This document shows, piece by piece, positions 47,600-59,059 of a stretch of DNA of 64,000 nt (positions are counted from its first letter, which is position 1; the number at the start of each line of letters is the position of its first letter). Location of the stretch: assembly GCA_019055375.1 (NCBI GenBank), contig JAHQIW010005605.1, positions 1 through 64,000 on the forward strand. Direction: 5' to 3'. Position numbers and translations under genes: made by a program. The notes beneath the pieces are model-generated. The model searched no databases, was not told where the DNA came from, and saw only the letters and a program-made list of their open reading frames with translations. This DNA is from Parelaphostrongylus tenuis. Taxonomy: Eukaryota; Nematoda; Chromadorea; Rhabditida; Metastrongylidae.

Positions 47600-47840
47600 C
47601 TGTATTAACATAGGCATATCGTCAACTAATACTTCATCTGCAGATAGCGACACGTTGCAGCCACTCAAACTTACTTGCAATTTTGTGTGTAATCCGTCGA
47701 CTTTTTTTACTTGCTGCTTACTGCCTTCAAGATTCTGCTGATTGTCGCATGACCACAGTCAAAATCGTCGTCCAATTTTGCGATAGTCGAAGACGGAACC
47801 TTCTCAACTGCTTCGATGATGGCATCTCAATCAAAGTTTG
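47600..47840 (-). pseudogene. Mariner transposase fragment
   Basis: The minus strand reads IIEAVEKVPSSTIAKLDDDF then CGHATISRILKAVS, the second DNA-binding unit of mariner. After a one-base shift it reads QVKKVDGLHTKLQVSL, matching the short KVKKLD...L linker that follows it in mariner. No catalytic domain and no terminal repeats seen. Confidence 0.7.
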
Positions 47841-48671
47841 ATCCGGTTAATAAACTTGGTGTTTATTGCTTTAGTGATAATACTCATGAGGAAACTTAAT
47901 GCTTTCTTAGTAAATAATTTAACTGAATAAATTTCCACTTTTCCATTGCACATGTGTCAGTGTAAATTGTCCTCCGCTGTACGGCGCACGGTACTGCGAC
48001 AATGGCGCGCTCGACGAGCCGTCGTATGGGGAAATATTTCATAGATTGTGGTTCTGAAGAAACAATATCGTGATTAGGTAATCAAAAATTACAGATTAGA
48101 CTTCTACTTAAGTTTTCATGTTATATGATCTCAAAAGGCGTCTATACGTCAGGCATTATCACCGAAAAAAGATCATTTTCTCTGAGATTCATGCAGGCAG
48201 TGCTAAGAAGTTGGATGCTGTGAAGTTATCAAGAACATATCTGAGTGTTTGCAAAGATGCTGAGTATACCCGCTACTAAAATAGGTTAGCAAAAATAAAA
48301 TGAGATACGTTGCACCTTAAGAATTGGCGACCGCCTCTTAGAGCCGCCGCTCTTCTCATGAATGATTTCTGTGGATCGAGGATCGAGTTAATATTTTGCC
48401 TAACACACGACGCTGTCGCCGGTTGGCGGGAGCGCGCAAAAAACACTATGGTAGTGGAATAAGCTCACCATTGAAGGAAAATTGATTGTGAGTAAATGAA
48501 AAAGTATGATTGAATAGACCTCAATGAGGCCAGGGTTAGCGGGAAAACGTGAAAACGTCGCTATAAAACCCTAACATATATCTTAAAAAGAAATCAACGT
48601 TTAAAGACTTGAGCCTTTCCCCAATCTATGCATTAGACTGATATATAATCAGATAGAAATCTTTTTTTATT
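47841..48671. other. Unassigned stretch
   Basis: No supported gene. A GC-richer patch with inverted-looking GTACGGCGCACGGTAC lies near 47983. Confidence 0.4.
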
Positions 48672-49015
48672 TAGCTCTTTGTAGCGGCGGTATGATGTTA
48701 TAAATATACCCATTCACCTAGAATAATGTGCAAAACTTTCGCGCCAGGTGGAACTCGAACCCGTAACTCGCTCACTTCGGCAATGCGTGCTCTAACGCGT
48801 TACACTACTGAGTTCGTTTTGACCACCACTCTTTCTACGCCGCATCTATCTGTCACCAACCAACCGATATGAGTTTAAGCCCAAGTGTTCGTTACAGAAA
48901 GGTGCAACGTGCTAGACCACGAACTCGCGGATAGGGTGAGATGCGTGTTTGAGTCTCGCCTGACGCAAAAGCTTTGCACTTCACTCTACATCATGACTAA
49001 TGTGATTTCCAACAC
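48672..49015. mobile_element. tRNA-like foldback family C, small copy
   Basis: The left end CTCTTTGTAGCGGCGGTATG leads to GTGCAAAACTTTCGCGCC and an antisense type A module with a near-canonical B box (GGTGGAACTCGAACCCG as complement). An inner stretch follows, then a sense module (CGGATAGGGTGAGATGCG, TTTGAGTCTCGCCTGACGC) and AAAGCTTTGCACTTCACTC, the complement of the left end. Confidence 0.75.
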
Positions 49016-49970
49016 AATCATAGAGTAAGGCACTGTGACCGAGAGGTTGTAATGCTCGTCGCAGCGCGCGTGGAACCACGCTTCACCCTCCTATTCTCTC
49101 CGACAGTCAACAACAACACCCCATAAAACGCCACAGCCTAGCTATCCTCGAGCTTGCAAGGAGATTGTCATTCAGTATCTACGACATTCAAGAATAGGAT
49201 AAGTAAGCGACTTAAATGCTGGAAGTACTGGGATCCATAGTGAAAAAACACCGGAAAGACGGGTTTTATAAACTGCTTCTTACATTAAAAAAGTGCATGA
49301 TGTGGAGTGATCAGAATGGGCAAGATTGACACCACTCATGAGGGAATCATATAAAACATTGGCACTTACTGAAAAGGCATTGTTATAAGCTGTGATCAAG
49401 ATATTCGTCACAAACCAAGTCGACGCACAAAACGCGAAACGGCAAAGAAACTGTGTACGACAACCTGGTAGTGCAGAAGTACATTATTTCTGGTCAAAAG
49501 AATCAAATGCCTTCACACATATAATCTGATAGGATGTTTTGAACCTTTTGAAAGATCTGGTATGGCATTGAGAAAGCTAGACATATGTCTCGACTTTCCC
49601 GTAACTCCTCACGAACACATGCTATTCTTCAGATTGTCCCTACTACTATTAGGATTCGTCGCCGAAGGTTGATCACTGAATGTCAAAGAAAAAGACCACT
49701 TAATATGGCATTCCTCCAGTGAATGATTGTCGATTGCATGGCTCACAGCTGGTAAAAACGGATACAATATCTTCTAATTGACTATTTCGAAACCTCTCTT
49801 GGAAAACTCAACATAGTCCGATAGAATGATACACATTCGGTGACGATTCCTCATGATAGTAAAGACGATCCGACGAACTTGTTGTGTGTGAGGTGGGGTT
49901 GGGTTGACAGCCTGACCATGTTGTACCCAAAGCGTTAATATTCTAGGATACATAGGTGTAACATCATAAA
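49016..49970. other. Unassigned, possible tRNA-like fragment at its start
   Basis: GGCACTGTGACCGAGAGGTT at 49027 resembles the D-arm start of a serine or leucine tRNA, but no good B box follows. The rest shows nothing I can support. Confidence 0.3.
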
Positions 49971-50830
49971 GGTGCTATGAGTTATTATCGCTACTTGTCC
50001 ACTAGGAGGCTTTAAATGAAAAACCGATCTCATTCAATGGACAGAAACTATTCATGAAAGAATTAGTAACCATTCCATAGCTTAAATTTTTGGCTAGAGC
50101 CCCACGAGGCCGTTTTTCGAAAAAGCCTTTTCTGACGTTAATAGAGAAGGAAATTCATTCCGTTTCAAACGTGCATATTTCTTGCCGAACAAAGCTTTTT
50201 CTTTGGACTATTAGCAGCCATTCAAAGGCGTAATGGTTAATGATTCCAGCACTGTGTTTTTTTTAGAAAGACCGTTTTCATCAACGCAAAAAGGAAAATA
50301 AGTTGAACTCACATACGCGAGCAAAGGGGTCTTTGGCCAATTCACTTGCCGTTGGTTAAGGCGGCACAGACGGTGACGCGACGATCATCGATTTTCAGGC
50401 ATATGAACGTCTAGAGAAATCGCGTCAGCAGTTCACGTGGCCACCTCACCCACCGGCACGTGAACTATCCAAAGACCCGTTTGCCCGATGTGAGTTCAAC
50501 TTACTTCATCTGTTGCATTGTCGAGAAGCGGTCTTTCCTGAAAATAAGCACAGTGTTGTTGTCAGCAAACATTACGCTATCGAACGATTACTAATAGTCA
50601 AAAGAAAGAGCTCTGTCCAGCGAGAAATGCCCACGTCTGTAAAGCATTGAATTTTTTTCGCGAGAACGTAAAAAAAATTTTTCGAAAACCGGTCACGTGA
50701 AGCCCTAACCAAAAATCTAAGCTTTCGAAGGATCAATATCACTAATATGAAAAGTTGCGGTCCAGCAAATGATTTGCACGTTTTCTTCGTCGGTTTCTCA
50801 TTTGTCGCTTCATAATGGACAAGTAACGAA
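49971..50830. mobile_element. Palindromic element, family P, copy P4
   Basis: The left arm has CTACTTGTCCACTAGGAGGC, AAACCGATCTCATTCAATGG and TAGAGCCCCACGAGGCCG. The right arm, inverted, has CGAAAACCGGTCACGTGAAG, AAAAATCTAAGCTTTCGAAG and TTGTCGCTTCATAATGGACAA. Arms are near 350-400 bp. The middle holds TTAGTAATCATTCGATAGCG-type blocks in both orientations. No enzyme encoded. Confidence 0.85.
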
Positions 50831-51669
50831 TTATCATTAGTTTGAAGATAAACGAATACGTTATGCATGTTATGACTCACTCCGATAAATGGTCGACGGC
50901 ATAAAGCTCTATGGTGGAAGTCTTCATACAAACCTTTTTTTGTGACTTTGAGAAGATGCGCAGATGGGACACTTGTTCTGTACCTGTCTCCTGAAACCTC
51001 AGAGGCGGCTTGGAGGGCTCAGACTGGACGCTATTGCCGAACTAGGCTGATTGCCTCTACTAGATAGCAACATCACAATTGCTGCAAACCAAGAAAGGAA
51101 AAAAAAGCTACGAAAGTCAGATACCAAGGTATGGAGATTTTACTAATAAAGACATATAGAGATATTCCAAATGTCCGTATCAGAAATGATAGCCGTTTTG
51201 GTAGGTACTAGTCGCGAGGTGGTAACCTCCCTCTGACCCACAAGGGCTCTGCTACGGTGACGCCATGAAGAACCCCTGGGCAGGCTTACCTCGGGACAAC
51301 AAGGAACAATAGAGCTTAATTAAATTTCACGTGCTGGGGTTCGCACAATTCCTGAAGATCAAGCATCCAAGTAAGTAAATATTTATGAATTAACTCGGGA
51401 GTCTATCAGTTCCTTAAGTGCCGAGCAACCTCCACAAGAAACTGTTCGCCTTTGTTGCCGTCAAAGTCAAATCTTCATAGGTGAAGCACATCTAGACAAT
51501 GGTAAGCTTCGACTAGGATAGAGACCACAATACGGACGAACAACTATAATCAACTCACTCGAGTCATCGTCTCTGGAGAAGAAGACGTGACAATGTTAGC
51601 CACATAAATTACATTCATCATCGTCGTTGGTATGTGCCAAATCATTGAAGAAAGGTTTTTTTTCGCTTG
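50831..51669. other. Spacer between palindromic elements
   Basis: No gene or repeat that I can support. It contains TCACCCAT-free, AT-rich sequence and a GC-richer patch near 51210-51290. Confidence 0.4.
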
Positions 51670-52484
51670 GCAGCACAGATGAAGATACGATCGCTTTCGC
51701 TAGACAAGAAGTTTCCATAAAAGTGTTGGTAAACGCTCGAAAGCTGCGCTTTCTGGCTACAGCCTCACGTGGCCGGTTTTTCAGAACACTCTTTTATAAC
51801 GCAGTAAAATTCAAAAGAAAACTAGCCTCATACGCGCATATTTCTCGCCAGAGACACCTCTTTTTATAGACTAGTATTAATCATTGTAGCGCTATGTTAG
51901 CTCATTCCAACGCTGTGCGCTGTGCTTTGTTTTTTGGAAAGATTGTTTTTCCTCAATGCAACACGGAAAATAACTTGAACATATACACGAGCAAAAGGGC
52001 CTTTGGACAGTTCACGAGGCAATAGCTAAGGCGCCACATGAAGTGACGCTATGATCATCGATTTTCGAGGTAAATAAACGCGTGGAGAATTGTTGACGTA
52101 AGCAGTTCACGTAGCCGACTCATCCACCGGTGCGTGAATTAGCCAAAGACTTCCTTGGTCACACATGCAAATACAATTTATTTTGCCAGCTCCGTTGCAA
52201 AGAAACCGTCTTTTTAGGATATAAGCAAAGCGTTGATATTAGATAACACTACGTTATCGAATGATTACTAATAATTTAAAAAAGCAGCCCTGTCGGACGA
52301 GAGATATGCGCGTCTAAAAACTATTTTGCTTTGAATTTTACAACGTTATAAAAGAGTATTTTCGAGAACTGGCTAAGTGGGGCTTTAGCTCAAATCTAAA
52401 CTTCCGAACAATAGATAACATCAGCATGAAGAGTTCCTGCTTAGCGAATGAGATCGATTTTTCATTTGTCGCCTCATAATGGAC
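51670..52484. mobile_element. Palindromic element, family P, copy P5
   Basis: The left arm has ACGATCGCTTTCGCTAGACA, CCTCACGTGGCCGGTTTTTC and CACTCTTTTATAACGCAGT. The right arm has ACAACGTTATAAAAGAGTAT, AACTGGCTAAGTGGGGCTTT and ends TGTCGCCTCATAAT. The 80-codon plus frame at 51627-51869 lies across the left arm and is incidental. Confidence 0.85.
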
Positions 52485-53350
52485 GAGTATTGAAATCATT
52501 GTAAACTAGTAATGTTCGAGACAATTCATGCTAAGCTAGTCTTCTCAATACCAATAACTCTAGCATAACTTGCACGATCACTAGAAAACTCCTACCTGTG
52601 TGAAAAAGTGGAGAATTCCGTCGGTTCAGACATAAATCGGAAACCGCGTCCTCTGACATAACCTACTGAAACAGCAAAACCATTGAGTACCAAGAGCAAC
52701 TAATGGATGCTTTTACAAAAACTTCTATGGCCAACAGAAGCCGATGTAGCGAAGGCAGAAAATTATTAGAACACGTCCATATTCTATCTTTATCGTTGCA
52801 ATATTCAGTAAAAAAAAATAAACGGGTATCTTAAATGAAGTATTTGAGGAAACTAATTCCAGGAAATCATAAAAGAAACCGAAAATCGAAAAACGAGCAT
52901 CTGAAGATACGGATGAGAATCTCTCCGTTTGAACGGTCATACCTCAAAGACACTTTACTGGAAGGTTCCAGCGCCTTAGCGTCGGGGTTTACTAAGCGGC
53001 GTTTTCCATATGGCTAATGACCCTAGGCGAGGATACTCCTTGGACTCTTTAAAAATGAGAAAGATATCAGGTGTAAAATGATGTGATCGGATGATCGGAT
53101 AACTACGGATTTTCTGAACCTATTAATTCGTAAAAACACACTGTGATTTCTCGTTAACAACACCACTCACTGTTTCAATCCCTCCAAACTACCATCAGTA
53201 CTGAACTCCCTCGAACGAAGACTGGCTGATTGTCGTTCGTGTTCGCGTAGATATGCCTTTTCTTCCGTTCATACTGGGATCTTTTCCTGTGGTTCAACCT
53301 CAAAGTATTCATATTAAGTGTTTAACAGAAGAAGAAAAGGCAGCAAAGCT
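52485..53350. other. Spacer between palindromic elements
   Basis: No gene I can support. Short frames at 52725-52940 and 52835-53017 overlap and have no recognisable product. Confidence 0.4.
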
Positions 53351-53432
53351 GTGGCCTCGCTGGTCTCGTGGTAGCACGGGCCCCAGGTGTGGGTGAAACG
53401 CGGAGTTTAACCCCCGCGTGAAGTCGGATGCT
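53351..53432 (+). repeat. tRNA-like module, type B (sense)
   Basis: GGCCTCGCTGGTCTCGTGGTA then GCACGGGCCCCAGGTGTGGG and GCGGAGTTTAACCCCCGCG. It follows the type B modules at 55351 and 61531. The A box is recognisable, and the B box has lost its GTTC core. Confidence 0.55.
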
Positions 53433-53499
53433 TTCTTTTACTGTTCAGTGCTCTTAGATGTTGAATAGAATGGTTAGTTAGAGGATACTATTCGGTTAT

Positions 53500-54303
53500 A
53501 AGGAGACTAAAGAAAAACTGATCTTAATTGCTGACGAGCAATTTTCATATGTGTGTTGGTAACTAATCGAAAGCTGAGACTTGAGGCTACAGCCCCACCT
53601 CGCCGATTTTCCAGAAGCCTTTTATTGAGGCTGCCACAGAAGGAGATTTCCTGCGTTGCAGGCGTGCATACCTCTTGCAGGACAAATCGCTTTCTTTGGT
53701 CTATTAGTAACCATTCGCCGGCATTATCGCTGGTGATTTCAACGCTGTGCTTATTTTGTAGAAAAACCGTTTCTCTGCAACGCGGCAGGTAAAATAAGTC
53801 GAATCCCAATCTGCAATCAAGGGCCCCTTTGGCCAATTCACAAAAGTCTGCGTGAGGCGGCTACATCAACTGGTCGCGCAATACTTCTCTAGCGTTTTTT
53901 ACACAAAAAATCGATGGTCATCGCTTCGTCCAACTCAGCTGCCCCAGCCAGCCGCACGTGAGTTTGACAAGGACGCCACCGTCCGCGGATGGGAATACAA
54001 CTTGTTTTCCCTGCTTCGTTTCAGAGAAACCGTCTTCTCAGGATATAAGCATAGCGTGTAAAAACGATACCGCTATCGAATGATTGCTAATAGCCTAAAG
54101 AAAGAGCTCTGTCTGGAGAGAAATACGCGTGTCCGAAGTCAAGAAATTTCTTCCTGCAGCAACGTCAAACAAAGTCTTTTTCAAAAATCGACGACATGGG
54201 GCTGTAGCTTCACGTCTCTGCTTCCGAATGTTTTCTAATGCTCCCGTGAAAAGTTCCTCTTCAACGACTGAGATCGGTCTTTTAATTGTTCCCTCATAAT
54301 CAG
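53500..54303. mobile_element. Palindromic element, family P, copy P6
   Basis: The left arm has GAAAAACTGATCTTAATTGC, TACAGCCCCACCTCGCCG and TTTATTGAGGCTGCC. The right arm has CGACATGGGGCTGTAGCTTC, TGAAAAGTTCCTCTTC and ends TCCCTCATAAT. Frames at 53507-53836 and 53553-53792 are on opposite strands of the same palindromic arm and are incidental. Confidence 0.85.
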
Positions 54304-54329
54304 AATGAACCGAAAATTCTTACCTGCTG

Positions 54330-54830
54330 GTTTTATTCTTACATTTTCATAGGACTCGTCCGCCAGCAGAGCTAATGCGGCGCTACCATGTAATTGCAAA
54401 AAAGCGTCGGTGGCGGAAGGTAGCCGAGTGGGAGGATCAAACATATTTTCCGGCTGATGGCGTGCAACATCACTAATCACTCGCTATCTGCATTCACCAG
54501 TTCTTAGCCATATATGTCAGTCAAGCCAACTTTGAAGTGGTTTCTTATGAGATTTCAAAATCAGCATTTACAAAGAAGACTGGTCGATAAACGCTACCAA
54601 AAATAGACGATGACGACAGAGAAGAACAGCTTAGACAATCGATGTGGAATTCAACAAACACAGCTCTCCGTACGGAAAAGAAAGGAGGCTAATAGGAAAC
54701 GCAGAATGTTCGGTGAATCAATACGAACCGTGTAAGACTTCATTCGCGGTCAGCCTCTCCCAATGGAATCAGACGGGTGAACGGGGGAGGGTCACCTGAA
54801 TGAGTTCCTTAAGTTCTCCAGTTGTGAATG
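54330..54830. repeat. Dispersed repeat E, copy 1
   Basis: Matches 59060-59575: GCTAATGCGGCGCTACCATG, AAAAGCGTCGGTGGCGGA, TTTCTTATGAGATTTCAAAA, TTGGTGAATC-type blocks, GGTCAGCCTCTCCC and GAGTTCCTTAAGTTCTCCAG. The tRNA-like segment near 54410-54480 is more decayed than in the second copy. No coding content. Confidence 0.7.
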
Positions 54831-54867
54831 TACCCAATCATGTACAGTGATGCGCAAAACAAAACCG

Positions 54868-54939
54868 TTAGGCGGGAACCGAACCCGCATTTCACTCTAT
54901 CCGGGGTCGCGCGCTCTAACGCGTTGCACTACCGGCACC
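54868..54939 (-). repeat. tRNA-like module, type A (antisense)
   Basis: The minus strand reads GGTGCCGGTAGTGCAACGCG, GGATAGAGTGAAATGCGG and GTTCGGTTCCCGCC. The B box is close to the pol III consensus GGTTCGANTCC. No anticodon arm of normal shape. Confidence 0.65.
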
Positions 54940-55125
54940 TGTTTTGCCACCATTCTTTCCAAACCAACCGCTTCACTCTGTCAGCAGTCAACCGTCAACA
55001 GCTTGGCCCACGAAGGCGCCACCAACACTGAACCCAGTCACGCCGACCAACTGGTATTGGTATTGGTTGACCATATACAATTCTTCATATACACTAACGA
55101 GAACTGAGTGGTGAGCAAAAACTCG

Positions 55126-55197
55126 ACGTCAGGCAAGGGTCGAACCCACGTTTCACCCACAATGAGGGCGCGTGCTATCATCACACCACCGGGGCGC
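55126..55197 (-). repeat. tRNA-like module, type B (antisense)
   Basis: The minus strand reads GCCCCGGTGGTGTGATGATA, GCACGCGCCCTCATTGTGGG and GTGGGTTCGACCCTTGCC. The A- and B-box positions match the sense module at 55351. It resembles a glycine-type tRNA in the first half. Confidence 0.65.
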
Positions 55198-55350
55198 TGC
55201 TCTACCCTCACTTATTCTTCAGTATACCTCTTTCATAGCATCAGCTACCAACATATAACTGGCTTGGTCGGGCAAATAAAATCGCTATAAACGTAAAAAT
55301 TGAGTGGTGAGCAAATATGAGGGACTGAAGAATAAGTGGTGGTGAAACGG

Positions 55351-55422
55351 TGCCTCTGTGGTGTAGTGGTAGCACGCGCCATCGGTATGGGTGAAACGCG
55401 GGTTCAATTCGAGCTAGAGGTT
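55351..55422 (+). repeat. tRNA-like module, type B (sense)
   Basis: GCCTCTGTGGTGTAGTGGTA followed by GCACGCGCC, ATGGGTGAAACGCGGGTTCA and ATTCGAGCTAGAGGT. The seven bases GCCTCTG and the final TAGAGGT can pair fully (two G-T), like an acceptor stem. The A box TGGTGTAGTGG is canonical. The T-stem is damaged on its 3' side. Confidence 0.7.
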
Positions 55423-55606
55423 GGATTTTTGCTCACTACACAATTTTCTTGGGTGTATCAAAAAGAATTCTCTTTCATCGCCCAAAACCCAATATTTGTC
55501 AGCGTGACTGGGCTCAGTGTCGATATCGACTGACTGGGCCAAACCGCCGGCGGCTGGCTCTTGAAAGACTGATACGTTGTAGAGTCGAAACAGTGGTGAC
55601 AAAACA

Positions 55607-55680
55607 GGCGTCGACCATTCAACGGGTAAGACGACGCGCCCCGCGATAGGGTGGAATGCGGGTTCAAGTCCCGAAGGTGT
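55607..55680 (+). repeat. tRNA-like module, type A (sense)
   Basis: GGCGTCGACCATTCAACGGG, TAAGACGACGCGCC, and a B box GCGGGTTCAAGTCCCG that is intact with its stem. AAAGCTTTGCACATCG follows, the same 3' adjunct seen after type A modules elsewhere. Confidence 0.65.
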
Positions 55681-57282
55681 TAAAGCTTTGCACATCGTTT
55701 TGCATGATTGGGCATATTCATTACATCTTCCCATCGCTAAAAGCGGTTATATAAAAAAGAATTCTCTCTGATACTCTATTGCTGTACTTTGCTTTCCATC
55801 TGACTGACAAGCCATCAAGCATAGACGGCGTCACGGAAGGCAGTTAGATTTGCTTCGATGGTCCGCCTAAAATTTACCAGAGAGGCCTCCTCGCAAGCAT
55901 AACAGAGCAACCAGTAGAAAACGAAGAGAGTTCGCCTCATCAGTAATCCCAAACAAAACCCTCTTTTCTTTCTTTTTTTCTCTTCTTTTTAGTCGAATAA
56001 TAGAGTGGCGACTCATCAGATTTTGCTGACAGTAACCTCATGCTTGCTGAGTAGAAATTACTGGAATTACTGCCGACTGATTTTCGGAAGTGGTGCATTT
56101 GAGTTGTTGGATTGCTGAGCTTAACTCTTCGCAGGCGTCGTGCATTTCACAGAATGCACGCCCACTTGCATTTTTCGCTGAGCAGAGATTTTCTTTGAAT
56201 TTTTGCTAGTTAGTAGGTAACATTAGAGACGACGATTTTATTCTGTTTGTTTTCAGAAGAGATCATCTCAGTTCACTGTAGCAGTAGAAAAAAAATTATA
56301 TTACACCTTTAGCGACCATTTCTTGCTTGACTGGTCGCCTGTGCTTGGCCTGTTATTAGACTTTTACTGCTCATTCAATAGCATAAATCTTGATGATTTG
56401 GAAACAAGGCTAGGTTTATGGAAAAGTTATATCCCATATTTACAACTGGAGAACTCGAGCTGTTCATTCAGGTGACCCCCGGTCATCCGCCACTCACTCC
56501 AATGAGAGAGCCTGACACCGACTGGAGGCTTTTCTATTCGCCCTGCGAGCGCTTTTCGGCCGGTTGGTTGGTCTCTATGTGGAGGCACCGTTATCGGAAG
56601 GAACACTCTCTGAGTCGATTATTATATAAGAGAAATTGCATTGATAACAAATCGACTGATAAACCTGGGACTTGTTCGTCTTCTTATTGGGTTTGCAAAG
56701 GTGATAAGGGTTACCTGAGGGGAGGGGAGTTTCAGTAGTTCAGATGAACCGCCTAAGCACTGACGGAAGCGAATTTCGCGCCGAAATAAACTTTGTCAGA
56801 AATGAAACCGGTCTTTTTCTGTTATCGGGAAGGGTTATTTGAAGGGACGTTTTCTGTTGTACAAGATCTTTCTACTGGACTTCTAGTAGTTATTCTAAAG
56901 TTTAAATCTCGAAGATTTTAAAAGTATACTTGTTTTATAAAAAAGCCTTCTTACAACGCTGCAGCACTAAAAATAAAATTTCGTTCTACATTCGGTGCAT
57001 TTCCACGTAAATTTGTGCTATCTAACTGGAAATCTTTTCTCCCTGTCGTAGAAATTTTTGCCGTTTTGTATTGTAAATGCAGAACAAACCTTGCTCTATT
57101 GTTCTGTAAGTTTCGGCTTGAACGTCGAGGAGCGTCTAAATATCGACTTTCCCACAAGGTTTTATTAAAACCATCCTGAGAGCGTCATTGGGGACGAAAG
57201 CTCTTCAGGTACTTAATCTTAATAAGAATTTAGGAAGCAGGATTATTCCATATCATTCTAAGACTTGAATACCTCTAACCGC

Positions 57283-57915
57283 TTTTAGCGGCAGTATGAT
57301 GGTACTATTATGTCGTTCCCCAAGTTTAGACACTACCACATTAAGCACATAATTCATGCAGCAGAAACAGTTAAACTGCCCGACTCTGACGATCAATTGC
57401 GCATTCCTTTGCGAACATTTCTGTACACAAATTGCCTAAACTTGCTTTATAATCGAGCTGTGCTGGGAACAAATTCGCTTGCTACTCATGCACGAATGGC
57501 GCCTTGAGGTAAATGCTAATGAAGATGCGCGTAAGATGAATGGAGCTAAAGGCGATGATGCGGTTGCAGAAAGGACAACTGAAAGTGATTCGCGAAGTCC
57601 AAAGCTAAAGAGTACAATTTGGAGAATCAATCGGACTCTACCGTCCATAGAAAGCTCCCTAAATCCAGTGTGCCGCTTCACTAGCATTTACCTCTACGTG
57701 CCATTCTTGAATGAGAAGCAAGCGAATTTGTTCCCACGGCAGCTTCATTTTTAAGCAGGTACGGAAAATTTTATATCAAATTATTCGCGACAAAATGCGC
57801 AACTAAACAATACCAAAACAGTTAAGTATGCTTCATAATTTAATGTTTAATGCTCTAGTGCCAAAACTCATGAAACGACCTAATAGCAACATCACACCAC
57901 CTCTAAAAGCGATTA
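57283..57915. repeat. Central part of the giant palindrome with family C-type ends
   Basis: Begins CTCTAACCGCTTTTAGCGGC and ends with the complement of CTCTAATCGCTTTTAGAGGT, the terminus also used by the tRNA-like foldback elements. It contains no tRNA-like module. Inside, GGGAACAAATTCGCTTGCTA near 57468 is mirrored by AGCAAGCGAATTTGTTCCCA near 57718, so the mirror symmetry runs almost to the centre. The overlapping frames at 57479-57754 (plus) and 57687-57436 (minus) lie across it and are not supported. Confidence 0.7.
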
Positions 57916-59059
57916 GAGATAAAATTATGGCCTTAAAAAGATATCGAAGAATCCCTCTTTCCAAATTTCTACTGAAGTTAAGTACCTAAAGAGTTTACTT
58001 TCACAATGACGCTCTCAAGATGGGTCCTCATGAAGCCTTGTCGGAGAGTTGATGTTTAGACGTTCTTCGCCGTTCAAGCCTAAGCTCATAGAACGACAGA
58101 GCAAAACTTGTTCTGCAATCACTGTGCAGAAAATTCCAAAAATCTCAACAAAAGAGAGACAAGGTTCTGCAAATAGATAACACAATCCGCGTGAAAACTA
58201 ACTGAGTGTGAAAGGGAATTTTATTTTTGGAGTCGCAGCGGGGTAAGAACACTTTTCCAGAAAACATGCATACTCTACCATTTTCCCAGATTTGAGCTCC
58301 CAAATAATTACTAATAGCATAGTAAAAGAAAGTTCCCATAGAGCAAAAAATGACCCTCGAAAAAATCCTCACCAATAACAAAAAAGAACCGGTTTCACTT
58401 ACAACAAAGTTAGTTTTGACGCGGATTTCGCTTCCTTCAAGCGTAGACGGATCAAGTTGACTATTTGAACCCACCGAGGTAACCCATGCCACCACTTTAA
58501 ACCAATAAGAAGACGAACAAGTCCCAAATTCATCAGTTGAGTTGTGAAAAATGCAATTTCCTTTGCATACTCATTGCTTTCGACAGGGTTCCTTCAGATA
58601 ACGATGCTTTTACGTAGAGATCCATCACCAGCGAAAGAGCGCTCTCGAAACGAATGAACAGGGTGGGTATCGCTCTCTCTCTCTCTCACAGGCAATTATA
58701 CCATTCGGATATATGGTGTGAGGGCATATAAGTCACAGTGTTAGAGGTTTTCTGCGACACACATATGTGGTCGATGGCTCTATCCTGCAGCCATGGCTCA
58801 TCAATTCTTCCATCCCTTCGGGTTCGGTGGATTGATTGCAGACTTCTCCGGAAGGACAGCAGCACTGATCAAATACTTCGGCAGGCCACCACAAATCACG
58901 GCTGAGGTCAAACATGGATTCGATCACATCAAACCATGCTAGATGTGGAAAAATGCTTGATGCATCTTTCTAAGACATTGATCAGCTTCAAAAGTTTTGC
59001 CTATTTATTATTTCATTGTGTGAGCCCACTCGTGATCACCGATAACTCCTCCATACTGG

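Larger units (their letters stand above)
54835..55735. mobile_element. Foldback element, family C, with four tRNA-like modules in mirror order
   Basis: A 0.9-kb near-palindrome centred at about 55277. From outside to inside each half has an end block (TGAATGTACCCAATCATG against GATTGGGCATATTCATTAC as complements), a type A module, a spacer with GTCAGCGTGACTGGG... , and a type B module. Mirror pairs are 54868-54939 with 55607-55680, and 55126-55197 with 55351-55422. The right end CGCTAAAAGCGGTTATA is the family terminus. No enzyme is encoded. Each half could be read by pol III outward or inward. Confidence 0.85.

Noticed and set aside
49027..49095. Possible serine or leucine tRNA gene
   Set aside because: Only the D-arm region is tRNA-like; no B box or pairing acceptor ends.
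58145..58495. 116-codon minus-strand frame in the right arm of the giant palindrome
   Set aside because: The left-arm partner at 56760-57050 is full of indels in this frame, and the frame spans a mixture of repeat motifs.
58673..58692. Short TC microsatellite
   Set aside because: Too short to be informative.
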